Positions 36,185-47,933 of a stretch of 64,000 nt of DNA are shown here, piece after piece (position 1 is the stretch's first letter; every line of letters begins with the position of its first letter). The position numbers and the translations under genes are program-made. This DNA is from Deltaproteobacteria bacterium RIFCSPLOWO2_12_FULL_60_19 (lineage in GTDB: Bacteria; Desulfobacterota; Binatia; UBA9968), in the NCBI GenBank assembly GCA_001798595.1, contig MGSS01000064.1, positions 1-64,000 on the forward strand, read 5' to 3'. The notes under the pieces were generated by a model. The model saw only the letters and a list, made by a program, of their open reading frames with translations. It did not search any database and had not been told where the DNA came from.

Positions 36185-37635
36185 AAGAAATATGGGACGC
36201 GATTGACCCGCAGGGCGGGCCTCCGCTTCAGAGCGAGGGTTTGGAGGCGCAGGCTCTGGCGCGCCCGGTTCTCCATGTCGGCATTCTGATCGCGCTGGCG
36301 GTCGTCTATTACTTCGCCCACATCGGCGCGAAAGTGCTCGAAGGAGACGAGGCCACCTACGCGCTGCTGTCCAAAACCATCGCGATGACCGGCGATTGGG
36401 GCCGGCTCGCGCTCAACGGCGAGCCTTACCTGCGCAAGCCGCCGCTCTATTTCTGGCTCACTGCGGGCCTGTTTCAGTTTTTACCCATTTCAGGATTCAG
36501 CGCGTCCGTCGTGTCATCTCTCTTCGGCGTTGCGGATACTTTGCTTGTTTATGCGCTCTGTCGCGTGATGTTCCCTGGCTGGGTGACCGCGTTCGCCTCC
36601 TCGCTCGCCTATCTCACGACGCATGAGGTGCTCCACTGGAGCCGCGGCGTCCACCTGGAGACGCTGGTGACCTTTTGGCTGCTGCTCGGTCTTCTTGCCG
36701 TTTACTGGTCGGTGCGCCGTCCTGCGGCCACGGCGCTCGTGGGCGCGGCGCTGGCCGGCGGCTGGCTCTCCAAAGGAGTACAGGGTTTGTATCCGGCGTT
36801 GATTCTCGCTCTGGTCTGGATGAAAGAGCGCATTCTCTTTCGGCGGCTGCTGTCGATCTGGGGCGTGATCATCGTCTGTTTGTTTGGGGTTGCGGTAGCG
36901 AGCTGGATTTGGATCGGCGGCGACGACGCGAAAGTTTTTATCGAAGGCTATCTTGTGAGGCAGGTCGGCGCCAAGCTCTTCAGCAGTCTGGTTCCCCACC
37001 ATGGTTATTGGTGGTATTTTCGTCTTCTGTTCGCGACGTATTGGCCGTGGTTGCCCGCAGCCGTGATCGGCATCATACTGCTCGCGCGGAGCTGGCGCAG
37101 CTCGGTGGGGAGCAGGGTCTGGCTCCTGTTCGCCGCGGTGGTGATTGTCGCGATCTTACTGACTACGGAAAAGCGGAGCCGCTATCTCTTTCAACTCTAC
37201 CCCGTCCTCTCGGTCGCTTCCGGCATCGCTCTGGCCCGCTGGGCGAGACGCTTTCCACGACTGCCGTCGTTGCTCGTCGGCCTGACCTTAGTGGGCGCGG
37301 TCGCTCTCGGTATCTTCGGGGGGCGGCGCTCGGCGCCGGCGGGAAAGACGGCGGATACGGTTCTCATCGCAGCGCGGCTCGAAGCAAGACCCGTGCGGCC
37401 GGTCCTCATCACGGGGCAGACACAGCATGGGCGGCCGAGAGTGGGAAGAATCCTTGGATTCTACGCGGCGCCGCTGCTTCGCACCTGCAAAGCGCGCTGC
37501 CTGGAGGAGGCCGTTCCGGGCTCGACCATTGTGACGCGGGCGGACGAGGCGGATCAGGTGGCTGCTGCGGTCGGCGGTAGGGTGGCTTACGGCAACGGCA
37601 CCCTGGCGATCGTTGTCGTGCCGGAGAAATCTTAG
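36154..37635 (+). CDS. ArnT-like polyprenyl-phosphate-dependent glycosyltransferase (GT39/GT83 superfamily)
   Basis: EGDEATYALLSKTIAMTGDWGRLALNGEPYLRKPPLYFWL; multiple TM helices. Confidence 0.88.
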   Translation: MERPFRPKFLKEIWDAIDPQGGPPLQSEGLEAQALARPVLHVGILIALAVVYYFAHIGAKVLEGDEATYALLSKTIAMTGDWGRLALNGEPYLRKPPLYFWLTAGLFQFLPISGFSASVVSSLFGVADTLLVYALCRVMFPGWVTAFASSLAYLTTHEVLHWSRGVHLETLVTFWLLLGLLAVYWSVRRPAATALVGAALAGGWLSKGVQGLYPALILALVWMKERILFRRLLSIWGVIIVCLFGVAVASWIWIGGDDAKVFIEGYLVRQVGAKLFSSLVPHHGYWWYFRLLFATYWPWLPAAVIGIILLARSWRSSVGSRVWLLFAAVVIVAILLTTEKRSRYLFQLYPVLSVASGIALARWARRFPRLPSLLVGLTLVGAVALGIFGGRRSAPAGKTADTVLIAARLEARPVRPVLITGQTQHGRPRVGRILGFYAAPLLRTCKARCLEEAVPGSTIVTRADEADQVAAAVGGRVAYGNGTLAIVVVPEKS

Positions 37636-37668
37636 CAACGGCCGGTTAGCCGAGGGCGCGCGCCTCCC

Positions 37669-38199
37669 ATGGGAAAGATCTTCGGCCTGGGCTTGAGCAA
37701 GACCGGCACGACGAGCCTGCATCAGGCGTTCAAACGTTTAGGGCTGAACAGCGTGCACTACCCTCATAAGAAGGAGATCTTCGTCGGAGACTTCGGCTGG
37801 GTTGACGGCCATGACGCCGTTTCCGACATCCCCGTTGCGCCTTATTACCCGCAGCTCGACAAGATTTATCCCGGCTCCAAGTTTATCCTGACCGTCAGGG
37901 AGGTCGGCGAATGGCTTGAGAGCATGCAGCGATGGTGGAGCCAGCCCGCCAGGGTCTCGGACTACATGATTCGCATGCGGATTGCGGTGTACGGGGTTCA
38001 TGCGTTCCACGCCGACCGTCTGCGCTACGTTTACCAAAAACATATGAAGGACGTGACGGAATATTTTCGCAACCGGCCGCGCGACTTTCTGGTGTTCAAT
38101 ATCTGCGGCGGCGAAGGCTGGGAGAAGCTCTGCCCCTTTCTCGATCGGCCGCCGCCGGGCGGCAATTTCCCTTGGGTGGTCCCCGGCGATAAGAAGTAA
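37669..38199 (+). CDS. Sulfotransferase-family P-loop protein
   Basis: KIFGLGLSKTGTTSLHQAFKRLG; FILTVREVGEWLESMQRWW. Confidence 0.85.
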   Translation: MGKIFGLGLSKTGTTSLHQAFKRLGLNSVHYPHKKEIFVGDFGWVDGHDAVSDIPVAPYYPQLDKIYPGSKFILTVREVGEWLESMQRWWSQPARVSDYMIRMRIAVYGVHAFHADRLRYVYQKHMKDVTEYFRNRPRDFLVFNICGGEGWEKLCPFLDRPPPGGNFPWVVPGDKK

Positions 38200-38245
38200 A
38201 ATAGATACAGGCTCTATTTCTTTTCGCTGTCAGTGTTCCTGTTAA

Positions 38246-39383
38246 ATGAAGATCGCGCTGGCGCACAAGAGACTGGCTCTTTCGGGCGGGACCGAACGGG
38301 ACTTTTATCGCACCGCGGAAGGTCTGCGCGATCTCGGTCATGAGGTTCATCTGTTCTGCGCCGAACTCAGGACCGCTCCGCCCGGCGGCGTCGTCGTCCA
38401 CCGGATAGCCGTGCCGCCGTTGGGACGGACGGTCCGAATGCTCGCCTTCGCGTTTCGGGGTCCCAGGGTCGTTCGGCGGCACGGCTGCGATGTCTCGATC
38501 AGCTTTGGGCGCATGGCGTGGCAGGACGTGCTGCGCAGCGGCGGCGGCTCCCATCTGGTTTTTTTGGACAAGATGAAGGTCGGAGAGAACTTTTTGCGGC
38601 GCTTGTGGCATAGCGTGAGCCTGTATCATCGGAGCCTCTTGGCCGTGGAGCGGCTCCAGTTTCAAGCGGGGAACTACAGGCAGATTCTGGCGGTGTCGGC
38701 GGAAGTGAAGCGGGAGATCGTTGCGACTTACGGCGTGCCGGAAGAAAGAGTCTGTGTGATCTACAACGGAGTGGACGACCGGCGATTTCACCCGCGCAAT
38801 CGGGAGACGGTGCGCGCCGCGATCAAGCGGCAGTGGTCGATTCCCCTCGATCGGCGGCTGGCGCTGTTCGTCGGCAGCGGCTTTCAGAGAAAGGGCTTGG
38901 AGAGGCTGCTGCGGGTTTGGGGAGCCGAGCGACTCAACGACGTCTATCTTCTCGTGGTGGGCGACGATCAACAGATCGCCCGCTATCGTTTGCGCGCTGA
39001 GCGGGAATTCGGCGGGCGCGTCGTTTTCGCCGGCCCGAGGGAAAACGTGGAGGATTATTTCGCCGCCGCCGATATTTTTCTTTTGCCGGCCTTTCAAGAG
39101 GCTTTCGGCAACGTGGTATTGGAGGCCTTGGCTTCGGGGCTTCCGGTTTTGGTGAGCCGCGAGGTCGGCGCCTCCGAGGTGCTCAGCGGCGCGATGGAAG
39201 AAGGCTTTCTGGTTTCCCCCGACGACCCGGCTGCCGTCGAATCGCAAATTCGCGCGTTGCTCGACCCGAGTCGCTGGAGCGATCTCTCTCAGCGCGCTCG
39301 AAAGATCGGCGAGCGCTACTCGTGGAACAACCACTTTCAGGAGCTCGAGCGCCGCCTCCTGGCGGTGGCCGAACAAAAACGCC

Positions 39384-39400
<17 letters not shown>
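38246..39400 (+). CDS. Glycosyltransferase family 4 (WaaG-like)
   Basis: FVGSGFQRKGLERLLRVW; FLLPAFQEAFGNVVLEALASGLPVLVS. Confidence 0.9.
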
Positions 39401-42015
<2,615 letters not shown>

Positions 42016-42074
42016 GTTGACGAGAAGCGTCTTTCCGACTCTGTCCACGACATCCGCCAATAGGCTGCAGGGAG

Positions 42075-43196
42075 GTGCCGACGATGCGCTTTATAGCCGA
42101 ATCAATCTCAAACCTGTTTGCGGGGACTCGTCGCTCCCGCGAGAGAAGACGCCATGAAAGGATGGTCACGAAATCGTTGACCGGGAAACGAGCGGACTTG
42201 CGTGATCTGTACGACGGTTGGCTGGAGAACAACATCATTTCGGTCAAGTGTCCGGTGGTTTTAATCTCGCAGCTTCAACGTTCCGGCGGGACTCTTTTAT
42301 GCCAGCTGTTTGACGGCCACCCTCAATGCCACGTGCATCCGCCGGAATGGCACATCGCCTATTCGGGCAAGGGCGCATGGCCGGAGTTGGATTTAGGGGC
42401 GCCTCCGGAAGAATGGTTCAAGATCCTGTTTGAGACCCAAGTCTCAACCGCGTTCCGGAAGGGATATCAAAAGTTTGCCGGGGACGAGGTGGATCGATTC
42501 CCGTTTCTTTTCCTGCCGTCTCTCCAGAGGGAAATTTTCCTCCGCTGCCTAACCCGAACGAAAGTGACGTCGCCGCGAGACGTGTTTGACGCTTACATGA
42601 CTTCTTACTTCAATGCGTGGCTGGACAACCAGAATCGCTACGGCCCGAAAAAGATCGTGACGGCCTTTGCGGCGGGATTTGCGACGCGCGAACGGAACGT
42701 CGAGCGGTTTTTTGATGTCTATCCCGACGGAAAGCTTCTATCCACCATCAGGGATCCCGAAACGTGGTACGTCTCGGCGCGTGGATACAGTGAGAAACGC
42801 TGGGGGGACTTCGAGCATTCCCTGGGCCAGTGGCAACAGGCCGCTCAATCAATGTTGAAGAGCAAAGAGAGATACGGGGATCGTGTTTGCATCCTGAAAT
42901 TTGAGGACGTCTTGGCTCACACCGAGGCTACCATGCGCTCACTTGCGCCCAATCTTGGCATTCATTTCGACAATGCTTTGCTGGTCCCCACGTTCAATAA
43001 GTTCCCGATCAGGGCGCATTCGAGCTTTCCGGTGGAGAGCGGAGGCGTGGTGCTCGATCCTCTGTCAAGGCGCGAACTGCTAACCAGCAAGGAGAGGGAT
43101 GCCATCAAGCGTCTCACGGGTGAGACATATGAACGAGTCGTGCAATTTGCTCTCCGCGTCGAAAGGCTATCTGCCCTTGAGCAAAAGCAAGTGTGA
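42075..43196 (+). CDS. Sulfotransferase-like protein
   Basis: VVLISQLQRSGGTLLCQLFDGHPQCHVHPPEW resembles a 5'-PSB loop; LLSTIRDPETWYVSARGY. Confidence 0.75.
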   Translation: MPTMRFIAESISNLFAGTRRSRERRRHERMVTKSLTGKRADLRDLYDGWLENNIISVKCPVVLISQLQRSGGTLLCQLFDGHPQCHVHPPEWHIAYSGKGAWPELDLGAPPEEWFKILFETQVSTAFRKGYQKFAGDEVDRFPFLFLPSLQREIFLRCLTRTKVTSPRDVFDAYMTSYFNAWLDNQNRYGPKKIVTAFAAGFATRERNVERFFDVYPDGKLLSTIRDPETWYVSARGYSEKRWGDFEHSLGQWQQAAQSMLKSKERYGDRVCILKFEDVLAHTEATMRSLAPNLGIHFDNALLVPTFNKFPIRAHSSFPVESGGVVLDPLSRRELLTSKERDAIKRLTGETYERVVQFALRVERLSALEQKQV

Positions 43197-43288
43197 TCGG
43201 AGAAGCGTGCGTCACGCGCGCGATCGCGGGAGACCGCTTCCGTAACGGCGCACAACACGCCTGCTATGATCGGATCGATGTCCAGGGG

Positions 43289-43414
43289 ATGAATTCCAAG
43301 GACATCATCTGTATCGTCGGGATGCACCGGGCCGGGACCTCAACGGTCTCACGGCTGACTCCCCGGACGAAAGCTGCGATGACTGTTTCAGCAGGCAATG
43401 CGAGGCTGGCCTAA
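43289..43414 (+). pseudogene. Sulfotransferase 5' fragment
   Basis: KDIICIVGMHRAGTSTVSRLTPRT... then homology ends; same motif as intact gene at 44326 (VCIVGMHRSGTSMVSRLLN). Confidence 0.7.
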
Positions 43415-43417
43415 TCC

Positions 43418-44272
43418 ATGCTCGTTGAAAAGGTGAGACTCCCCGTCGTTCGATGGAACCTTACAGCCAACGCCCGGCTCTACCAGCAAGCCGATGCTCT
43501 CGTCGTTTCGATACCGAAAAGTGGCCGGACTTGGCTGCGTGTGTTTCTCTATGCGTATTTCTGCCGGCTTGACGACAGGCCCTTTACCATGCGCAGCGAT
43601 GCTCTGACTACGGGGACGCCAAGAGTGGAATTTACGCACGATGTCTGGCTTAACATGACGGCCAGGAAGATCAAACATTGGCTGCTCGGCAGGTCCGTCA
43701 TCCCTCCATCTGTTCGGCGTAGCAAGCCCATTATCTTGATGGCGAGAGATCCGAGGGATCTCATCGTCTCTTACTTTTTTCAGCTGACGACGAGAAGGCA
43801 CGGATACCGCCGTCTCACGTTGACCAAACTGGTTCGTCACCCAAAATTCGGTATCCGAACAGTCGTCGATGTCATGAATCAGTGGATGGGTGAGTGGGCA
43901 GACCGACGGGATTTCAGGTTTCTGCGTTACGAGGATTTGAAGAAAGACCCGGAACGGCACTTTCGCGGAGTGCTGAGTTTTCTGGGATTTGCCGAGGTTG
44001 TCGAGTCGGCGCTGCGCCATGCACTGGATTTTTCCAGCTTTGAGAACATGAAGGCGATGGAGGCGACGGGTGGGTTTAAATCACGGAAATTAACGCCTGC
44101 AGACGGGTCCGATCCAGAGTCCTACAAGGTTCGCAAAGGGAAGGTAGGAGGATACATCAACTACCTGGCCCCCGAGGATATTGCGTATGTGAATCGGGCG
44201 CTCGCGGAGCTCGATCCGCGATACGGCTATACGGTCCGGGGGCAAGAGGAGCCCGACAGGTCGGGCGCGTGA
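43418..44272 (+). CDS. Sulfotransferase domain protein
   Basis: VVSIPKSGRTWLRVFLYAYF; PIILMARDPRDLIVSYFFQ; LRYEDLKKDPE; RKGKVGGYINYL. Confidence 0.93.
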   Translation: MLVEKVRLPVVRWNLTANARLYQQADALVVSIPKSGRTWLRVFLYAYFCRLDDRPFTMRSDALTTGTPRVEFTHDVWLNMTARKIKHWLLGRSVIPPSVRRSKPIILMARDPRDLIVSYFFQLTTRRHGYRRLTLTKLVRHPKFGIRTVVDVMNQWMGEWADRRDFRFLRYEDLKKDPERHFRGVLSFLGFAEVVESALRHALDFSSFENMKAMEATGGFKSRKLTPADGSDPESYKVRKGKVGGYINYLAPEDIAYVNRALAELDPRYGYTVRGQEEPDRSGA

Positions 44273-44325
44273 CGCAGAGCCGACAAGTCTCCATGTATGT
44301 GTGCCTGCGAAGCTAAGAGTCGTTC

Positions 44326-45363
44326 ATGACCTCTTTTGAGACACAGCCGGTTTGCATCGTCGGGATGCACCGCAGCGGGACTTCCATGGTCTCGCGGCTG
44401 CTCAATCTTTGCGGGCTCGACTTAGGGCGGCCTTACGAACTCACGGAGGCGAACAAAAATAATCCGGTCGGGTATTTCGAGAACAAAGCCTTCAATAAAA
44501 TTAACCGGGCGCTCCTGTCGCACCTGGGAAAGAACTGGGACAATCCGCCGGCGATCGGCGACGGATGGGAGGCCGATCCGGCGTTGGTGTCGCTGGCCGA
44601 GGAGGGCCGGCGCGTGATCGAGAGCTTTGCCGGCAGCCCGCACTGGGGCTGGAAAGACCCCAAGACCACGGTGGTCTTGCCCTTTTGGCAGCGGCTGCTT
44701 CCCGTCATGCGCTATGTCGTTTGCCTGCGCAACCCGCTGGATGTTGCCAACTCGCTGCTAAAGCGCAACGGCTTTCCCGTCGAGCATGGCGCCTATCTGT
44801 GGCATCATTACACGCGCGCCGCGATCCGGTACACGGAAGGGCACCGGAGGATCTTTGCTTTTTACGAGGACTTCTTCAACGACGGCGCGGCGGAGCTCGA
44901 AAGATTGGCGGCGTTTTGCGGTTTGGGAGAGGCGGGCGATCGGAGCGGCGCGCTGGAGACGATTTTGCCCGATTTGCGCCACCATCGGGATGAAACCTCT
45001 CGACTCTTAGACCATCCCCAAATCGCGGCCGAGCACAAACTTTTTTATCTGGGACTCCGGGCGTTGGTCGCCGGAGCCTCGGCGAACAGCGGGGGCGAGA
45101 GTGACCGGGAGGCCGCGGTCTCGGTAAGAGTCGGCCGACTGGCGCGTCTGTTCGATGCTTTGCGCGATCAGCAGCCGATCGCGGGCCTCGAATCGGAGCT
45201 GGTGGAAAAGGAGCAGCGCTTGCGAGAGCTCCACGCGAAGCTTCAGCGCCTGGAGCAGGCCGCGACGGAGAGTCGCAGGGGTCTGGGATTCAAGTTGACC
45301 GCCGCGCTTGCCAGGATTTTCGGAACGGGGGAATCGCCGTCCGGCGCGCGGAAACGCTCATGA
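44326..45363 (+). CDS. Sulfotransferase-family protein with C-terminal coiled coil
   Basis: VCIVGMHRSGTSMVSRLLNLCGLDLG; WGWKDPKTTVVLPFW; YVVCLRNPLDVANSLLKR. Confidence 0.9.
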   Translation: MTSFETQPVCIVGMHRSGTSMVSRLLNLCGLDLGRPYELTEANKNNPVGYFENKAFNKINRALLSHLGKNWDNPPAIGDGWEADPALVSLAEEGRRVIESFAGSPHWGWKDPKTTVVLPFWQRLLPVMRYVVCLRNPLDVANSLLKRNGFPVEHGAYLWHHYTRAAIRYTEGHRRIFAFYEDFFNDGAAELERLAAFCGLGEAGDRSGALETILPDLRHHRDETSRLLDHPQIAAEHKLFYLGLRALVAGASANSGGESDREAAVSVRVGRLARLFDALRDQQPIAGLESELVEKEQRLRELHAKLQRLEQAATESRRGLGFKLTAALARIFGTGESPSGARKRS

Positions 45364-45397
45364 CGGCCATCGCGTCTAAAGGAGTGACCCGCTTCGC

Positions 45398-46318
45398 ATG
45401 ATCAGCGAATTGAAATGGCGTTATCTCGACAATCTCGGGCCGGTGCTGGCTCATCGGCGGGACCGGCAGCCGCTGGCGGGCGAAGCGGCGCGTGTCGTCG
45501 CCGAATTGAATCGGAACGGCATCGCGATGACCTCGGTGGCCGCCTTGCTGCGCGATCCGTCGTGTTTTTCCTCGCTTGAGACTGCCGTCGCCGAGCTGGA
45601 GCGGCTGGCGGCGGACGAGATCGCCGCGGCGCGGCAGGCCGCGAATCGCGCCGACGGCTGGAAAACCTATCTTCTGGAGTTTCTCGGAAAACATCCCGTG
45701 CTCGATCCACAGAGCGTCTATGCCCGCTTCGCGCTGCAAACGGAGATCCTACGGATTGCCAACGGCTACTTTGGCATGCGCACGCGGTTGCGGACCTACA
45801 ACGTCTGGCGCAACTTCGCCACGAAAATGGCGCCGCGCAATTCTCAACTCTGGCACCGCGATCCGGAAGATCGTTACGTTCTGAAGGGTTTTGTGTATCT
45901 CGACGATGTGGGCCGGGGCTGCGGCCCCATCACCTACGCGGCGGGCAGCCATCCCAAGGGGGGCTTGAAGCGCGCGCCGGCCTTCACGAAGACGGCTGGG
46001 GACAAAGCGAAGCGGAGCGACGACGCGCAAATGGCCGCAGTCGTGCCGCCGGAGCGCTGGATCGAAGGGACCGGTCCTAAAGGGACGATGGTTTTTGCGG
46101 ATACGCGCGGCTATCACAAGGGGGGACAAGCGACGGAGCGCGATCGCCTCTTGTACATGTGCATGTTTACCTCCAGGGCCTCGAGATATCCGGAGGGCTT
46201 TCAACGTCCTGCGGATTTTACCGTGCCGGCGGGGATAAACCGGGAACAGATATCCGCCCTGAGCGCCGAGGGCAGGGAGCTACGTGGTTTGGGAAAACCT
46301 AACGGCGGTGGCGTGTAG
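45398..46318 (+). CDS. Phytanoyl-CoA dioxygenase (PhyH)-family Fe(II)/2OG oxygenase
   Basis: SQLWHRDPEDRYVLKGFVYLDDV (HxD) and ADTRGYHKGG (distal His); ends ...LGKPNGGGV*. Confidence 0.8.
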   Translation: MISELKWRYLDNLGPVLAHRRDRQPLAGEAARVVAELNRNGIAMTSVAALLRDPSCFSSLETAVAELERLAADEIAAARQAANRADGWKTYLLEFLGKHPVLDPQSVYARFALQTEILRIANGYFGMRTRLRTYNVWRNFATKMAPRNSQLWHRDPEDRYVLKGFVYLDDVGRGCGPITYAAGSHPKGGLKRAPAFTKTAGDKAKRSDDAQMAAVVPPERWIEGTGPKGTMVFADTRGYHKGGQATERDRLLYMCMFTSRASRYPEGFQRPADFTVPAGINREQISALSAEGRELRGLGKPNGGGV

Positions 46319-46324
46319 CCGTGA
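46282..46324 (+). repeat. 43-bp direct repeat DR1 left copy
   Basis: ACGTGGTTTGGGAAAACCTAACGGCGGTGGCGTGTAGCCGTGA; 40/43 identical to 47837-47879. Confidence 0.92.
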
Positions 46325-46451
46325 ACGGGGTAAGCTTCCCTGTCAAGATCACAGAGTCTGGCTTCCACTGAGGTTCGACATGCCACGTAGACTCAAAAGA
46401 GGCGTCCGATCCCTCGCAGACGCCCTTCTTAAACTCATGTCACAGTTTCTT

Positions 46452-46479
46452 TTGACAGCGTGCGGGAAGATGATATAGT
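46452..46479 (+). promoter_or_regulatory. Candidate sigma70-type promoter (TTGACA-N16-TATAGT)
   Basis: Consensus-like hexamers ~105 bp upstream of the methyltransferase-kinase gene. Confidence 0.5.
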
Positions 46480-46583
46480 TGCCGGAAACTTTTAGGGATG
46501 CACGATCTGACATGTGTTTCAATGAAGCCGGCACCGGCGGAATCCGGAGCCGTTAACAGTGAACCAAGGAGCCGAGCCTCGCT

Positions 46584-47873
46584 ATGGATTTACCCAAGCT
46601 AACTTCAGCGACAGTCTGGACCGAGGATCGGGTGCGTCGATTGCTCAAAGAGGAATCCTTCAGCTATCAGCGAATCTCCCTGCCCTACAACCTTCACACC
46701 GGAGGCAAGGATCGCTCTGCCAGTTGTCGTAAGATCCTTCCCGATGATCTCACGGGAAAGACTGTTCTCGATGTAGGCAGTTACAACGGCTACTTCTGTT
46801 TCGAAGCGCTCAAACGAGGAGCAAAAAGCGCGCTCGGGCTTGAACTGCATGCCGACAGGCTCCGCAAGGCGAAACTGCTTGCAGAATGCCTAGGGTCGCC
46901 GGCAGAGTTTCGCCCCGCCGACGTCGAAAGGGAACCTATCGATGGACAGTTCGATTACGTGCTTTGTCTCAACGTCCTCCATCACACGAGGAATCCGCTC
47001 GCCGTGCTCGAGAAGTTGATCGCGGCGACTCGCGAAAAATTAATTCTCGAGGTGGCAGGGCTCGGCAGTCATGAACGTCGTAAGATCAAAGTACCCTGGA
47101 CAAGCGGGTGGATCCTGAATCGCTCGCCGATTTTATTCGTGAGCCACCGGGAATCACCAACGCGGGACTACGGCCAGCGTTTCTTCATTACCGCTCCAGC
47201 CATCAAAAATCTCCTCCTGTCCCACGGCAACCTGTTCGCTTCGGTGGATATCCTCCCGTCCGCAAAAAAAGGGCGGTTTATCGCCATCGCCCACAAACGG
47301 CAGGTCGGGAAGTTGCTGGTCATCGCCGGGCCCAGTTCCGCGGGAAAAAGCACCCTGATCAAGAGACTGCGCGGCGGGGAACTGCCTCAGATCGAAGAGC
47401 GGATCGGCTTCAGCCTTTCTGGAGTTCGCGTTGCCAGCGGGCGGAACCTTCCGCGCGTGCGAGAAGCTCAGTTCGACCGCCTCATCTTCCACTATGATTT
47501 TCTTCGTCCCCGATGGCGCAGCGCTTGCGTCTACGAGCGAGACGAAGCGCTGGACATCTTGGCTTGCGCAAAGGAAATCACGTTTGTGACGATCTGGACC
47601 CCGCCCGACGTGTTGCTGCGTCAATTTGAGCAAGACGAGCTAAAGCTCGGCGGAAAGCGACCTGTTCGCTGGAAAATCAGACGGCACAACATTGTTCGCG
47701 AACAGTACCGGAACCCGGCGAACGTGTACGGATTTTACAAGGATTGGTTCGCATTTTGCCGGGGCAGGCCGGGCAAACATATCGTGGTGTCATTCGAAGG
47801 CGGCCTCCAATTCTACAGCCCCGATGAATGGGAACAACGTAGTTTGGAGAAACCTAACGGCGGTGGCGTGTAG
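46584..47873 (+). CDS. Fusion of SAM-dependent methyltransferase and P-loop NTPase/kinase
   Basis: LDVGSYNGYFCFEALKRGAKSALGLELHADRL...DYVLCLNVLHHTRNPLAVLEKL, then LLVIAGPSSAGKSTLIKRL; ends ...LEKPNGGGV*. Confidence 0.88.
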   Translation: MDLPKLTSATVWTEDRVRRLLKEESFSYQRISLPYNLHTGGKDRSASCRKILPDDLTGKTVLDVGSYNGYFCFEALKRGAKSALGLELHADRLRKAKLLAECLGSPAEFRPADVEREPIDGQFDYVLCLNVLHHTRNPLAVLEKLIAATREKLILEVAGLGSHERRKIKVPWTSGWILNRSPILFVSHRESPTRDYGQRFFITAPAIKNLLLSHGNLFASVDILPSAKKGRFIAIAHKRQVGKLLVIAGPSSAGKSTLIKRLRGGELPQIEERIGFSLSGVRVASGRNLPRVREAQFDRLIFHYDFLRPRWRSACVYERDEALDILACAKEITFVTIWTPPDVLLRQFEQDELKLGGKRPVRWKIRRHNIVREQYRNPANVYGFYKDWFAFCRGRPGKHIVVSFEGGLQFYSPDEWEQRSLEKPNGGGV

Positions 47874-47879
47874 CCGTGA
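47837..47879 (+). repeat. 43-bp direct repeat DR1 right copy
   Basis: ACGTAGTTTGGAGAAACCTAACGGCGGTGGCGTGTAGCCGTGA. Confidence 0.92.
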
Positions 47880-47933
47880 TGGCTGTCCGTTCTTCATGAA
47901 CCGTATCAGTTGTACCTGCCGGGCGTTACATCG

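Noticed and set aside
46282-47879. Integron-style attC sites for the repeated CCTAACGGCGGTGGCGTGTAG sequence
   Set aside because: ACCTAAC fits RYYYAAC, but no matching GTTRRRY partner or long imperfect stem was found, and no integrase is in the window
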